64,000 bases of DNA from Aurelia coerulea. Taxonomy: Eukaryota; Cnidaria; Scyphozoa; Semaeostomeae; Ulmaridae. Positions 15,818-28,100 of the stretch are shown here, piece after piece. The DNA lies in the NCBI GenBank assembly GCA_039566865.1, contig CM076962.1, positions 9,418,743-9,482,742 on the forward strand, given 5' to 3'. Below the pieces are notes generated by a model. It had not been told where the DNA came from. It made no database searches and worked only from the letters and a program-made list of their open reading frames with translations. The stretch's first letter is position 1; every line of letters begins with the position of its first letter. The translations under genes and the position numbers were made by a program.

Positions 15818-16813
15818 CTAGCTACAATTTATATTATAAACAGTATTGCACTTATCGTTCATTAAAACTTTAGTTCTGCCAGTTACTTCTTTTATAGCAA
15901 TATATACTAGCAATGCATCAACCATTATCGGAAACATTACTATAGAAATTAGCTTTTTCTTTAGTCTTATAATAGCTTTACTGCATAAAAAAACATCGAT
16001 TAATTCAATGTTTATTTTCTCAAAGAAAAAAAATATAAACACAAAAAGTGTAATTAACGTACTTTAGTAGCTTTAATTTATATTTCATAGAGTATTGCAC
16101 TCATCGTTCTTTTAAAACTTTAGTTTTGCCATTAACCTCTTTTATAGCACTATATCAGTGCTGCAACAACCATTTTTGGAAACATTACAATAGACATTAG
16201 TTTTTTCTTTAGTCTTATTTTAGCTTTACTGCCAAAAACAAACATCGATAAATTAAATGTTTATTTTCTTTGAGAAAACAAAATATAAACGAATAGTTGG
16301 GATTAACGTACTTTACTACCTAAAATTTATATTATAAACAGTCTTGCACTCATCGTTCATTAAAACTTTAGTTCTGCCAGTTACTTCTTTTATAGCAATA
16401 TATACTAGCAATGCATCAACCATTATCGGAAACATTACTATAGAAATTAGCTTTTTCTTTAGTCTTATAATAGCTTTACTGCATAAAAAAACATCGATTA
16501 ATTCAATGTTTATTTTCTCAAAGAAAAAAAATATAAACACAAAAAGTGTAATTAACGTACTTTAGTAGCTTTAATTTATATTTCATAGAGTATTGCACTC
16601 ATCGTTCTTTTAAAACTTTAGTTTTGCCATTAACCTCTTTTATAGCACTATATCAGTGCTGCAACAACCATTTTTGGAAACATTACAATAGACATTAGTT
16701 TTTTCTTTAGTCTTATTTTAGCTTTACTGCAAAAACAAACATCGATAAATTAAATGTTTATTTTCTTTGAGAAAACAAAATATAAACGAATAGTTGGGAT
16801 TAACGTACTTTAC
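15818..16813 (+). repeat. Tandem 498-bp dimer, two near-identical copies
   Basis: The segment starting at 15818 is repeated at 16316 with a period of 498 bp (two monomers) and very few differences. It carries a distinctive degenerate monomer in which the usual palindrome is replaced by AGCAATATATACTAGCAATG. The same variant occurs near 12935 and 31255. The short open frames read here on both strands are duplicated with the repeat and are not genes. Confidence 0.85.
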
Positions 16814-18108
16814 TACCTAAAATTTATACTATAAACAGTCTTGCACTCATCGTTCTTTAAAACTTTAGTTTAGCCAGTTACTTCATTTAAAGCACTATAT
16901 TAGTGCTGCAACAACCACTGTTGGAAACATTACTATAGACATTACTTTTTTCTTTAGTCTTATTTTAGCTTTAATGCATAAACAAACATCGATTAACTAA
17001 ATGTTTATTTTCTCAAAGCAAATAAAAAATAAACACAAAAAGTGTCAATTAACGTACTTTAGTAGCTTTAATTTATATTTTAAAGAGTATAGCATTCATC
17101 GTTCTTTAAAACTTTAGTTTTGCCAGTAACTTCTCTTATAGCACTATTAATATAGTGCTGCAACAACCATTTTTGGAAGCATTACTACAATCATTAGCTT
17201 TTTCTTTAGTTTTATTTTAGCTTTACTGCAAAAACGAACATCGATAAATTAAATGTTTATTTTCTTAAAGAAAACAAAATATAATCACAAAAAGTGTCGA
17301 TTAACGTACTTTTATAGCTTTAATTTATATTTTAAAGATTATAGCACTCATCGTTCTTTAAAACTTAAGTTTTTCCAGTAACTTCTTTCATAGCACTATA
17401 TTAGTGCTGCAACCACCATTTTTGGAAACATTACTATAGACATTAGTTTTTTCTTTAGTCTTATTTTAGCTTTACTGAATAAACAAACATAGATTAATTA
17501 AATGTTTATTTTCTCAAAGAAAACGAAATATAAACACAAAAAGTGTCATATAACGTACTTTAGTAGCTTTAATTTATATTTTAAAGAGTATAGCATTCGT
17601 CGTTCTTTAAAACTTTAGCTTTGCCAGTAACTTCTCTTAAAGCACTATTAATATAGTGCTGCAACAACCATTTTTGGAAACATTATTATAGACATTAGCT
17701 TTTTCTTAAGTCTTATTTTTGCTTTAATGCATAAATAAACGTCAATTAAATAAATGTTTATTTTCTCAATTAAATTGAAATATAAACAAAAGGTGGGGAT
17801 TAATGTACCTTACTAGCTACAATTTATATTATAAACAGTATTGCACCCATTGTTCTTTAATCTTTAGTTCTGCCAGTTACTTCTATTATAGCACTGTATC
17901 AGTGCTGCAGTAACAATTCTTGGAAACATTACTACAGACATTAGCTTTTTCTTTAGTCTTATTTTAGCTTTGATGCATAAAAAAACATCGATTAATTAAA
18001 TGTTTATTTTCTCGATTAAAACAAAATATAAACACGAAAAGTTTGGATTAACGTACTTTAGTAGCTACAATTTAAGTTATAAAGAGTATTGCACTCATCG
18101 TTCTTTAA

Positions 18109-18132
18109 AGTGCCACTAAACCTTTTGGGGAG
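18109..18132 (+). repeat. Left terminal inverted repeat of the 4.06-kb element
   Basis: 24 bp, perfectly inverted relative to 22149-22172. Similarity ends right after GGGGAG: the left side continues GTTGG and the right, inverted, TTTTC. Confidence 0.85.
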
Positions 18133-19051
18133 GTTGGCTTATTTGAAAGATCAATTATCGAGCATCTTCGCACAATAATTCTTTTTTTATTTTGCGACAG
18201 GGGTTTGCCGATATGGAGGGTTTTACAACACCCACTCGTTGCACACGACCGGGTTTTTAGGGTGCTGGGAACTAGTCAGCATTCGACGTCATACCGGGAA
18301 TCTCGCTTTCATTGTTCAACTGTTCACACCATATGGTTCACACAATGCGTTTGGTCAGTTCAGAGCAGTTCAGTCAAAAAAGAAGGAATTGAAAGAGGAA
18401 TCGTGCGCTGTATTTGTTCTTTTATCTTGGCATCCATGAACGATGCTGGCTCTTCAGAAAGCTAGTATTCTGTTACATTTCCAATGAAGCTTACGATACA
18501 GAATTCGAAGAATTTGAGAGTGCGAGAGCAGCACCAACGGGCAACGGCTGTTAGGCCTTGACAGCGATGACAATCCTGAAATTATTATCGATTGAAAGTC
18601 GATTGAACAGCGAACAAACTTGCCAAAATGAGAGACTGCATTATTGCCATTTTCGTGGAATTATTTCATCAGAATTATGGTAAGTAATATTTCCTTCGAT
18701 ATCAGCTGTCTGTATGTGTAATTCTAGCATAGATCGATTAGATTTACAATCATAACAAACATCGATGTCGGCCCTGGCCTTGTGTGCATTAGACCAGAAT
18801 GAGCCCATATAAGTAGCGAACAATATACTACCTGCCGAGGGATGGGACTTTCCAAAGTAATTACAGCATTTACAGAAATATTAGAACAGGACGGTTTGGT
18901 ATTAAAAGCCAAAGATGAATGATACCAGGGTCAACATTTATTAATTATTGAATTTTCCAGACAGCACAGGTCAGCTCCCAAATATTTTCTAGATTGGAGT
19001 AGGCCAACCACACATTTCCTGTTGCTTTGAGTGGAAACTAGAACTGTTTGT

Positions 19052-19753
19052 ATCACAAACCTTGTTGTGGTTGGCCTATTCTAATCTAGACAAAATTACC
19101 TGTTACTTTTGTACTAATTTTTCCCATTTACCTGTGCTGACAGATAGCCAGTCTGTTTACTTTGTCCAGAATGTTTCAGTAAGCCAGAAATTACAGTTTC
19201 ACATTGCCCTGGGAGAGCATGCCTTTCTTTCCCTTTCATATAAATTTTTTGCCAATTTTTGGTCTGACAAACAGAGATGTTGGTTATGAAGTCATGTGAA
19301 CTGAACTAATTTTTGTTATTGGCCTATACTCTTTCATTTGGGAAACCTTACAGCTAGAGTGATCAACTGATGCCAGAATTTCATCCAAAGTTTGCCACAG
19401 TTATCACAAACCTTGTTGTGGTTGGCCTATTCTAATCTAGACAAAATTACCTGTTACTTTTGTACTAATTTTTCCCATTTACCTGTGCTGACAGATAGCC
19501 AGTCTGTTTACTTTGTCCAGAATGTTTCAGTAAGCCAGAAATTACAGTTTCACATTGCCCTGGGAGAGCATGCTTTTCTTTCCCTTTCATATAAATTTTT
19601 TGCCAATTTTTGGTCTGACAAACAGAGATGTTGGTTATGAAGTCATGTGAACTGAACTAATTTTTGTTATTGGCCTATACTCTTTCATTTGGGAAACCTT
19701 ACAGCTAGAGTGATCAACTGATGCCAGAATTTCATCCAAAGTTTGCCACAGTT
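19052..19753 (+). repeat. 351-bp tandem duplication inside the 4.06-kb element
   Basis: 19052-19402 and 19403-19753 are almost identical; the clear difference is GCATGCCTTTC versus GCATGCTTTTC. Each unit begins TATCACAAACCTTGTTG and ends TTTGCCACAGT. A 75-codon frame is present in both units simply because it was duplicated. Its product is not recognised. Confidence 0.9.
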
Positions 19754-19959
19754 ATTAAATCATTTATTTACAGAAAATCCTTCATAAGCTATAATCTAAA
19801 CACGCTTTATTCGATATATTGTGGCAAATGTGGGGAAAAGTTTGTTGGATAGCTTGGGGGTGCCAAAGCGTTGATGCTGCACAGAAATGGAGGGCGGTTT
19901 ACTAATTAGATGTAATTTAACTTATGCTTTTGTAAATTGGAATATTTTAATTTTTGCAG

Positions 19960-20600
19960 GTGAACATCCACAGAAGAATGTCCTGTTTTCTTTCAAAACC
20001 TTGCAAATCAAAGGAATTTTCTCAGAGATGTCCCAATCAATCATCTATCAGTGGCGTGCCATTGAAATATGTCTATGTTGACTTCCCTGATTGCTGGTAG
20101 AAAGAACCTTCAAAGAGAACTTTCTTGATTGTGGAAGAGAACTATTTTTGTGCAAAGATGATACAATAAATCCAATATTGATTCCCAAAGGAACTTTTGA
20201 AAATAGATTAGTTGTTGTGTATTTTTATGATATACGGTACAATTCGTTGCTAGAAAGCCCCTAGAAAAGAATTTCCTGGCATGAAAAGAAAACCTCATGG
20301 TACGATTTGTTGTTATGAACTTGAGGAAGAACTCTCTGCCAACCTTTCAGCTAACATGATTGCCCATGATTTAAAAAATTTGACAGACAAACCTGCAAGA
20401 TCTATCAATAAACATAAAATTGTCACATAAAATGCCAGGTTTGAAAGAAGAATGTTTACAGTTTTTATCCACGAAACTCATTTATAAGGGGCTACCAGGA
20501 TGGCCAAGAATTCAAGAAATTCTGCATAGAATCACAAATAAACCTGGAAATCCAAATTTGTCAAGAATGGCAACCATAGAAACAACTAGTACAATTCTTG
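19960..20600 (+). pseudogene. Decayed coding-like stretch in the 4.06-kb element, unidentified
   Basis: Several frames here have protein-like composition but are broken by stops and frameshifts. One frame reads ELFLCKDDTINPILIPKG (around 20140-20200). Another reads GTIRC, a stop, then KAPRKEFPGMKRKPHG (around 20234-20300). The order GTIR, then K/R-rich, then EFP weakly recalls the end of the piggyBac transposase core and would agree with the TTAA flanks. No catalytic aspartate context is visible, so the assignment is a guess. Immediately upstream, 19940-19960 has TTTTAATTTTTGCAG, which would pass as a splice acceptor, so an exon of a once-functional transposon or captured gene is another option. 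Confidence 0.25.
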
Positions 20601-22148
20601 AACTCTAAATGTTTATCCTGGCCTAATTTTCTTACATAGTACAACATGATACCATGATTTTAGCAAAAACTTTGTGAAAATAAGAGTTTGCTACTGTCAT
20701 AAGTGTCTTAAATCCCTTCAGCAATGTGCGTTACCACAATGTTATCCTCCTTTGACATGCAATGTATGATATGGTCTAGAGATATAATGTCATTTCTTGC
20801 AATTCTGTATGTCTTTTCTTTTATATGCCTCCAAACACATCCTGGTCTGTGTCTCCTTGTATTTGACTGATGGATCTACAACAAAGATATCATCTTGTAA
20901 CAACTCAAATCACCTTGTTAGATACTCTTGTTTCAGTTTTGTTATGAAAAGGAAACCCATTTTTAAGGCAAATAAAGTTTCTTACGTTACAAATAAAACT
21001 ACTTCCATACTTTCAATCAGAATTTCACAATGCAGCAGTGCAAGTAATAAATTTCAAGATCAGTATCATAAGAAATACAACAAGAATAAGTGAAGTTGTA
21101 TCAGAAGGTTTAAATGTAAATGAAGGTTTTCTCATAATAAATAACAAGCATTTATGAGCATCACAAGCGAGAAAGATGCACAATCGAAACACTCTGTGGT
21201 CGAATAAAGTCAATCGGCATCATTGAAATCCAACCCCAAGCCTTGGATGGCATTTGTCCCTCTTGACGCGTCTTTCCAAAGCGAAGTATCTACACGGTCG
21301 ATTATGTGGAAAATCGCGCCGCTTGTCGTTGGCCTTGTGCCAAGAAATGTCTTATTCGAAGGAAGCAAAGTTTGCTTGTTATCAACAACAAAACTTTGAG
21401 CTTTTAATCAAAATACCTGTGCCTCTACGAAGAAAAGTAAATGGCCTATGAATAATAATAATAAATATGAGCTAAATATGCCTACCGTTCTCGAAGCTCT
21501 CTACTTGAAATGAAACGATATCTCCATCCTTCGTTGCCACGATAAATGAGAAAGAAGCTGCTACCCCGTATTCATCTGTGGCCAAATGTTTTCAGGGATA
21601 AATATCCTTCTTTCTTAACTGTCCAGCGTAAAAAGAGAGGAGCATGTGCAGTATTGCTGAGTTGGTTCCCCTTTCGCCTTGCTTAGGCCTAGACTACCTA
21701 GCCTAGTCGATCTTTCAACCTCAGTTCAGTTCGTGAAATTGTAGTTCTTCTGCCTTCTCTTTGTCTCCAATAGTTTATCGTTATGAAAAAGAATACGTTG
21801 AAGTATTATTTCCACTTCCTTGTCAGGCAAGTTACTGCAGTTGACTGCTCATAGACATTTTCTTCCGATTTTCTTTCTCCAGTGCCATCCAAGAATCACA
21901 CTCAGTTTGCAGCGTGTTTCTGTTCATCCCATCGTGAATGCGATTGCGTCATTCCCGGTATGACATCACAGACGCCTCGCCCGAGATCTCATAACAATCG
22001 TAGATTGCCCGGTCGTGGACCGAAATTGATTGCAAAATATGGTCAAAATCCCAACTTTGAGAACTCGTAGAAAACAAACTACTCATCGCATCTGAAAAAT
22101 CTTTTTGGATTTGAAACCAGCTCGGCGAGTTCTACTGAATATAGAAAA

Positions 22149-22172
22149 CTCCCCAAAAGGTTTAGTGGCACT
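22149..22172 (-). repeat. Right terminal inverted repeat of the 4.06-kb element
   Basis: Perfect inverted copy of 18109-18132, followed directly by TTAAAACTT of the interrupted satellite monomer. Confidence 0.85.
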
Positions 22173-25100
22173 TTAAAACTTTAGTTTAGCCAGTCACTTC
22201 ATTTATAGCACTATATTAGCGCTGCAACAACCATTTTTGGAAACATTACTATAGACATTAGTTTTTTCTTTAGTCTTATTTCAGCTTTACTGCATAAACA
22301 TACATCAATTAACAAAATGTTTATCTTCTCCAAGAAAATAAAATCTAAACACAAAAAGTGTCATATAACGTACTTTAGTAGCTTTAATTTATATTTTTTA
22401 AGAGTATAGCATTCGTCGTTCTTTAAAACTTTAGTTTTGCCAGTAACTTAAACCAAAAACAAAACAAAAATATAAACACGACAAGTGTGGATTAACGTAC
22501 TTTACTAGCTAAAATTAATATTACAAACAGTCTTGCACTCATCGTTCTTTAAAGCTTAAGTTTAGCCTGTTACTTCATTTTAAGCACTATATTAGTGCTG
22601 CAACAAGCATTTTTGGGATTATTACTATCGACATTAGTTTTTTCTTTAGTCTTATTTTAGCTTTAATTTATAAACAAACATCGGTTGACTAAATGTTTAT
22701 TTTCTCAAAGAAAATAAAATATAAACACAACAAATGTACTTTACTTTACTTAACGTACTTTAGTAGCTTTAATTTGTATTTGAAAAAGTATTACATTCAT
22801 CGTTCTTTAAAACTTTAGTTTTGCCAGTAACTTCTCTTATCGCACTATATTAGTGCTGCAACAACCATTTTTGGAAACATTACTATAGACATTAGCTTTT
22901 TCTTTAGTCTTATTTTAGCTTTAATGCATAAGCAAACATCGGTTGACTAAATGTTTATTTTCTCAAAGAAAACAAAATATAAACACAAAAAGTGTCGATT
23001 AACGTACTTTAGTAGCTTTAATTTATATTTCAAAGAGTATTGCACTCATCGTTCTTTTAAAAATCTAGTTTTGCCAGTAACTTCTTTTATAGCACTATAT
23101 TAGTACTTCAACAACCATTTTTGGAAACATTACTATAGACATTAGTTTTTTATTTAGTCTTATTTTAGCTTTACTGAATAAACAAACATAGATTATTAAA
23201 TGTTTATTTTCTCAAAGAAAACGAAATATAAACACAAAAAGTGTCATATAACGTACTTTAGTAGCTTTAATTTATATTTTATAGAGTATCGCATTCGTCG
23301 TTCTTTAAAACTTTAGTTTTTGCCAATAACTTCTTTTATAGCACTATATTATTGCTGCAACAACCATTTTTGGAAACATTACTATAGACATTAATTTTTA
23401 ATTTAGTCTTATTTTAGCTTTACTGAATAAACAAACATAGATTATTAAATGTTTATTTTCTCAAAGAAAACGAAATATAAACACAAAAAGTGTCATATAA
23501 CGCTTTAATTTATATTCTAAAGAGTATAGCATTCGTAGTTCTTTAAAACTTTAGTTTTGCGAGTAACTTTTCTTATAGCACTATATTAGTGCTGCAACAG
23601 CCATTTTTGGAAACATAACCATAGACATTAATTTTTTCTTTAGTCTTATTTTAGCTTTACTGCATAAACAAACATCGATTATTAAATGTTTATTTTCTCA
23701 AAGAAAACCAAATATAAACACAAAAAGTGTCATATAACGTACTTTAGTAGCTTTAATTTATATTTTAAAGGGTATTGCACTCATCGTTCTTTAAAACTTT
23801 AGTTTAGCCAGTTACTTCATTTAAAGCACTATCTTAGTAACGCAAAAACCATTTTTGGAAACATTACTATAGACATTAGTTTTTTCTTTAGTCTTATTTT
23901 AGCTTTAATGCATAAACAAACCTCAATTAATCAAATGTTTATTTTCTCAAAGAAAATAAAATATAAACACGAAAAGTGTTGATTAACGTACTTTAGTAGC
24001 TTCAATTTATAATGTAAAGAGTATAGCATTCATCGTTCTTTAAAACTTTAGTTTTGCCAGTAACTTCTTTTATACTAGTGCTGCAGTAACTTCTTCTATA
24101 TTAGTGCTGCAACAATTATTTTTGGAAACTTTACTATAGACATTAGTTTTTTCTTTAGTCTTGTTTTACCTTTACTGAATAAACAAACATAGATTAATTA
24201 AATGTTCTTTTTATCAAAGAAAATAAAATATAAACACAAAAAGTGTTTATTAACGAAATGTAGTTACTTTGATTTATAATTTATAGAGTATAGCATTCAT
24301 CGTTCTTTAAAACTTTAGTTTTGCCAGTAACTTCTATATAGCACTATATTAGTGCTGCAACAACCATTTTTGGAAACATTACTATAGACATTAGCTTTTT
24401 CTTTAGTCTTATTTTAGCTTTAATGCATAAACAAACGTCAATTAATTAAATGTTTATTTTTTCAATAAAAAAAATATATAAACAAAAAGTGGGGATTAAC
24501 GTACCTTACTAGCTACAATTTATATTATAAACAGTATTGCACCCATCGTTCTTTAACTTTTAGTTCTCCCAGTTAGTTCATTTAAAGCACTTACTGCTGC
24601 AACAACCATTTTTGGAAACATTACTATAGACATTAGTTTTTTCTTTAGTCTTATTTTAGCTTTACTGAATAAGCAAACATCGATTAATTAAATGTTTATT
24701 TTCTCAAAGAAAAAAATATATAAACACAAAAAGTGTCATATAACGTACTTTAGTAGCTTTAATTTATATTTTAAAGAGTATAGCATTCGTCGTTCTTTAA
24801 AACTTTAGTTTTGCAAGTAACTTCTATTATAGCACTATATTAGTGCTGCAACAACCATTTTTGGAAACATTACTATAGACATTAGCTTTTTCTTTAGACT
24901 TATTTTAGCTTTAATGCATAAACAAACATCAATTAATTAAATGTTTATTTTTTCAATAAAAAATATATATAAACAAAAAGTGGGGATTAACGTACCTTAC
25001 TAGCTACAATTTATATAATAAACAGTATTGCACCCAACGTTCTTTAAACTTTAGTTCTGCCAGTTACTTCATTTATAGCACTATATTAGTGCTGCAACAA

Positions 25101-28100
25101 CCATTCTTGGAAACATTACAATAGACATCAGCTTTTTCTTTAGTCTTATTTTAGATTTAATGCGTAAACAAACATCAATTAAATAAATGTTTAATTTCTC
25201 AATTAAAACAAAATATAAGCACAAAAAGTGTGGATTAACGTACTTTACTAGCTAAAATTTATATTATAAACAGTCTTGCACTCATCGTTCTTTAAAACTT
25301 TAGTTTAGCCTGTTACTTCATTTTAAGCACTATATTAGTGCTGCAACAACCATTTTTGGGATTATTACTATCGACATTAGTTTTTCTTTAGTCTTATTTT
25401 AGCTTTAATGCATAACCAAACATCGGTTGACTAAATGTTTATTTTCTCAAAGAAAATAAAATATAAACACAACAAATGTACTTTACTTTACTTTACTTAA
25501 CGTCATTTAGTAGCTATAATTTATATTTTAAAGAGTATAGCATTCGTTGTTCTTTAAAACTTTAGTTTAGCCTGTTACTTCATTTTAAGCACTATATTAG
25601 TGCTGCAACAACCATTTTTGGAAACATTACTATAGACATTAGCTTTTTCTTTAGTCTTATTTTAGCTTTAATGCATAAACAAACATCGGTTGACTAAATG
25701 TTTATTTTCTCAAAGAAAACAAAATATAAACACAAAAAGTGTCGATTAATGTACTTTGGTAGCTTTAATTTATATTTCAAAGAGTATTGCACTCATCGTT
25801 CTTTTAAAACTTTAGTTTTGCCAGTAACTTCTTTTATAGCACTATATTAGTGCTTCAACAACCATTTTTGGAAACATTACTATAGACATTAGTTTTTTCT
25901 TCAGTCTTATTTTAGCTTTACTGAATAAACAAACATAGATTATTAAATGTTTATTTTCTCAAAGAAAACGAAATATAGACACAAAAGTGTCATATAACGT
26001 ACTTTAGTAGCTTTAATTTATATTTTAAAGAGTATAGCATTCGTCGTTCTTTAATACTTTAGTTTTGCCAGTAACTTCTTTTATAGCACTATATTAATGC
26101 TGCAACAACCATTTTTGGAAACATTACTATAGACATTAGTTTTTTCTTTAGTCTTATTTTGGCTTTACTGAATAAAAAAACATAGATTATTAAATGTTTA
26201 TTTTCTCAAAGAAAACGAAATATAAACACAAAAAGTGTCATATAACGTACTTTAGTAGCTATAATTTATATTTTAAAGAGTATAGCATTCGTCGTTCTTT
26301 AAAACTTTAGTGTTGCCAGTAACTTCTCTTATAGCACTATATTAGTCCTGCAACAACCATTTTTGGAAACATTACTATAGACATTTGTTTTTTCTTTAGT
26401 CTTATTTTAGCTTTACTGCAAAAGCAAACATCGGTAAGTTAAATGTTTATTTTCTTAAAGAAAGCAAAATATAAACGAATAGTGGGGATTAACGTACTTT
26501 ACTAGCTATAATTTATATGATAAACAGCATTGCACCCATCGTTCTTCAACCTTTAATTCTGCCAGTTACTTCTTTTATAGCACTGTATCAGTGCTGAAGC
26601 AACAATTCTTGGAAACATTACTACAAACATTAGCTTTTTCTTTAGCTTTATTTTAGCTTTACTGCAAAAACGAGCATCGATAAATTAAATGTTTATTTTC
26701 TTAAAGAAAGCAAAATATAAATGAATAGTGGGGATTAACGTACTTTACTAGCTACACTTTATATTATAAACAGTATTGCACCCATCGTTCTTTAACCTTT
26801 AATTCTGCCAGTTACTTCTTTTAAAGCACTGTATCAGTGCTGCAACAACCATTTTTGGAAACATTACTATAGACATTAGTTTTTTCTTTAGTCTTATTCT
26901 AGCTTTACTGCATAAAGAAACATCGATTATTAAATGTTTATTTTCTCAAAGAAAAAAATATAAACACAAAAAGTGTTGATTAACGTACTTTAGTAGCTAC
27001 AATTTATATTATAAACAGTATTGCATTCATCGTTCTTTAAAACTTTAGTTCTGCCAATTACTTCTTACAATAGACATTAGTTTTTTCTTTTGTGTCATTT
27101 TATCTTTACTGCAGAAACAAACATCGATTATTCAAATGTTTATTTTCTCAAAGAACACAAAATATAAACACAACAAATGGGGCGTAACGTTCTTTAGTAG
27201 CTACAATATATATTATAAACAGTATTGCACTCATCGTTCATTAAAACTTTAGTTCTGCCAGTTACTTCTTTTATAGCACTATATTAGCGCTGCAACAACC
27301 ATTTTTGGAAACATTACTATAGACATTAGTTTTCATTTTGGTCTTATTTTAGCTTTAATGCATAAACAAACGTCAATTAAATAAATGTTTATTTTCTCAA
27401 TTAAAACAAAATATAAACAAAAAGTGGGGATTAACGTACTTTACTAGCTACACTTTATATTATAAACAGTATTGCACCCATCGTTCTTTAACCTTTAATT
27501 CTGCCAGTTACTTCTTTTATAGCACTGTATCAGTGCTGCAACAACCATTTTTGGAAACATTACTATAGATATTAGTTTTTTCTCTAGTCTTATTTTAGCT
27601 TTACTGAATAAACAAACATCAATTAAATAAATGTTTATTTTCTCAAAGAAAAAATATAAACACAAAAAGTGTTGATTAACATACTTTAGTAGCTACAATT
27701 TATATTATAAACAGTATTGCATTCATCGTTCTTTAAAACTTTAGTTCTTCCAATTACTTCTTACAATAGACATTAGTTTTTTCTTTAGTCTTATTTTAGC
27801 TTTACTGAATAAACAAACATAGATTATTAAATGTTTATTTTCTCAAAGAAATCGAAATATAAACACAAAAAGTGTCGATTAACGTACTTTAGTAGCTACA
27901 ATTTGTATAATAAAGAGTATTGCACTCATCGTGCTTTAAAAATTTAGTTTAGCCAGTTACTTCATTTATAGCACTATATTAGCGCTGCAACAACCATTTT
28001 TGGAAACATTACTATAGACATTAGTTTTCATTTTGGTCTTATTTTAGCTTTAATGCATAAAAAACGTCAATTAAATAAATGTTTATTTTCTCAATTAAAA

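Larger units (their letters stand above)
1..18108 (+). repeat. Satellite array, block 1 (about 245-bp monomers)
   Basis: Tandem A+T-rich monomers of about 240-250 bp in one orientation, continuing off the left edge; about 74 copies. Landmarks in each monomer, in order: AAATGTTTATTTTCTC, a variable A-rich part, TTAACGTACTTTA, a TTTAATTTATATT or TACAATTTATATT part, CATCGTTCTTTAAAAC, GCCAGTAACTTC, the palindrome AGCACTATATTAGTGCT, CATTTTTGGAAACATTAC, then TAGTCTTATTTTAGC and AAACAAACATCGATT. Two types alternate. Type A has CAAAGAAAAC, AAAAAGTGTCGATT and GAGTATAGCATTC. Type B has CAATTAAAAC, AAAAGTGGGGATT and CAGTATTGCACCC. No coding signal: open frames here are short and follow the repeat. A satellite this long suggests heterochromatin, possibly pericentromeric; that is inference. 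Confidence 0.95.
18109..22172. mobile_element. 4.06-kb DNA transposon-like insertion with 24-bp TIRs, TTAA-flanked
   Basis: It interrupts a satellite monomer between TTCTTTAA and AAACTT. Perfect 24-bp terminal inverted repeats lie at 18109-18132 (AGTGCCACTAAACCTTTT...) and 22149-22172. The target duplication reads TTAA at 18105-18108 and 22173-22176, but the flank is the palindrome TTTAAA, so 2-6 bp are equally consistent. TTAA would suit the piggyBac superfamily, although the element ends in AGTG and not in the usual CCC. The interior is less A+T-rich than the array. It contains a 351-bp tandem duplication and short decayed reading frames, but no transposase I can identify, so it is probably non-autonomous or inactive. 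Confidence 0.8.

Noticed and set aside
15818..16565. Repeated 73-74-codon frames on both strands of the satellite as small genes
   Set aside because: They are duplicated with the 498-bp dimer, exist on both strands, have A/T-driven composition (runs of F and K) and are broken in other monomers.
1..18108. CRISPR-like array
   Set aside because: The whole unit of about 245 bp repeats head to tail with no unique spacers, in a eukaryotic context.
18205..18465. 86-codon frame near the left end of the 4.06-kb element as a gene
   Set aside because: It has no recognisable motif, overlaps another frame of similar length, and no splice or promoter context supports it.
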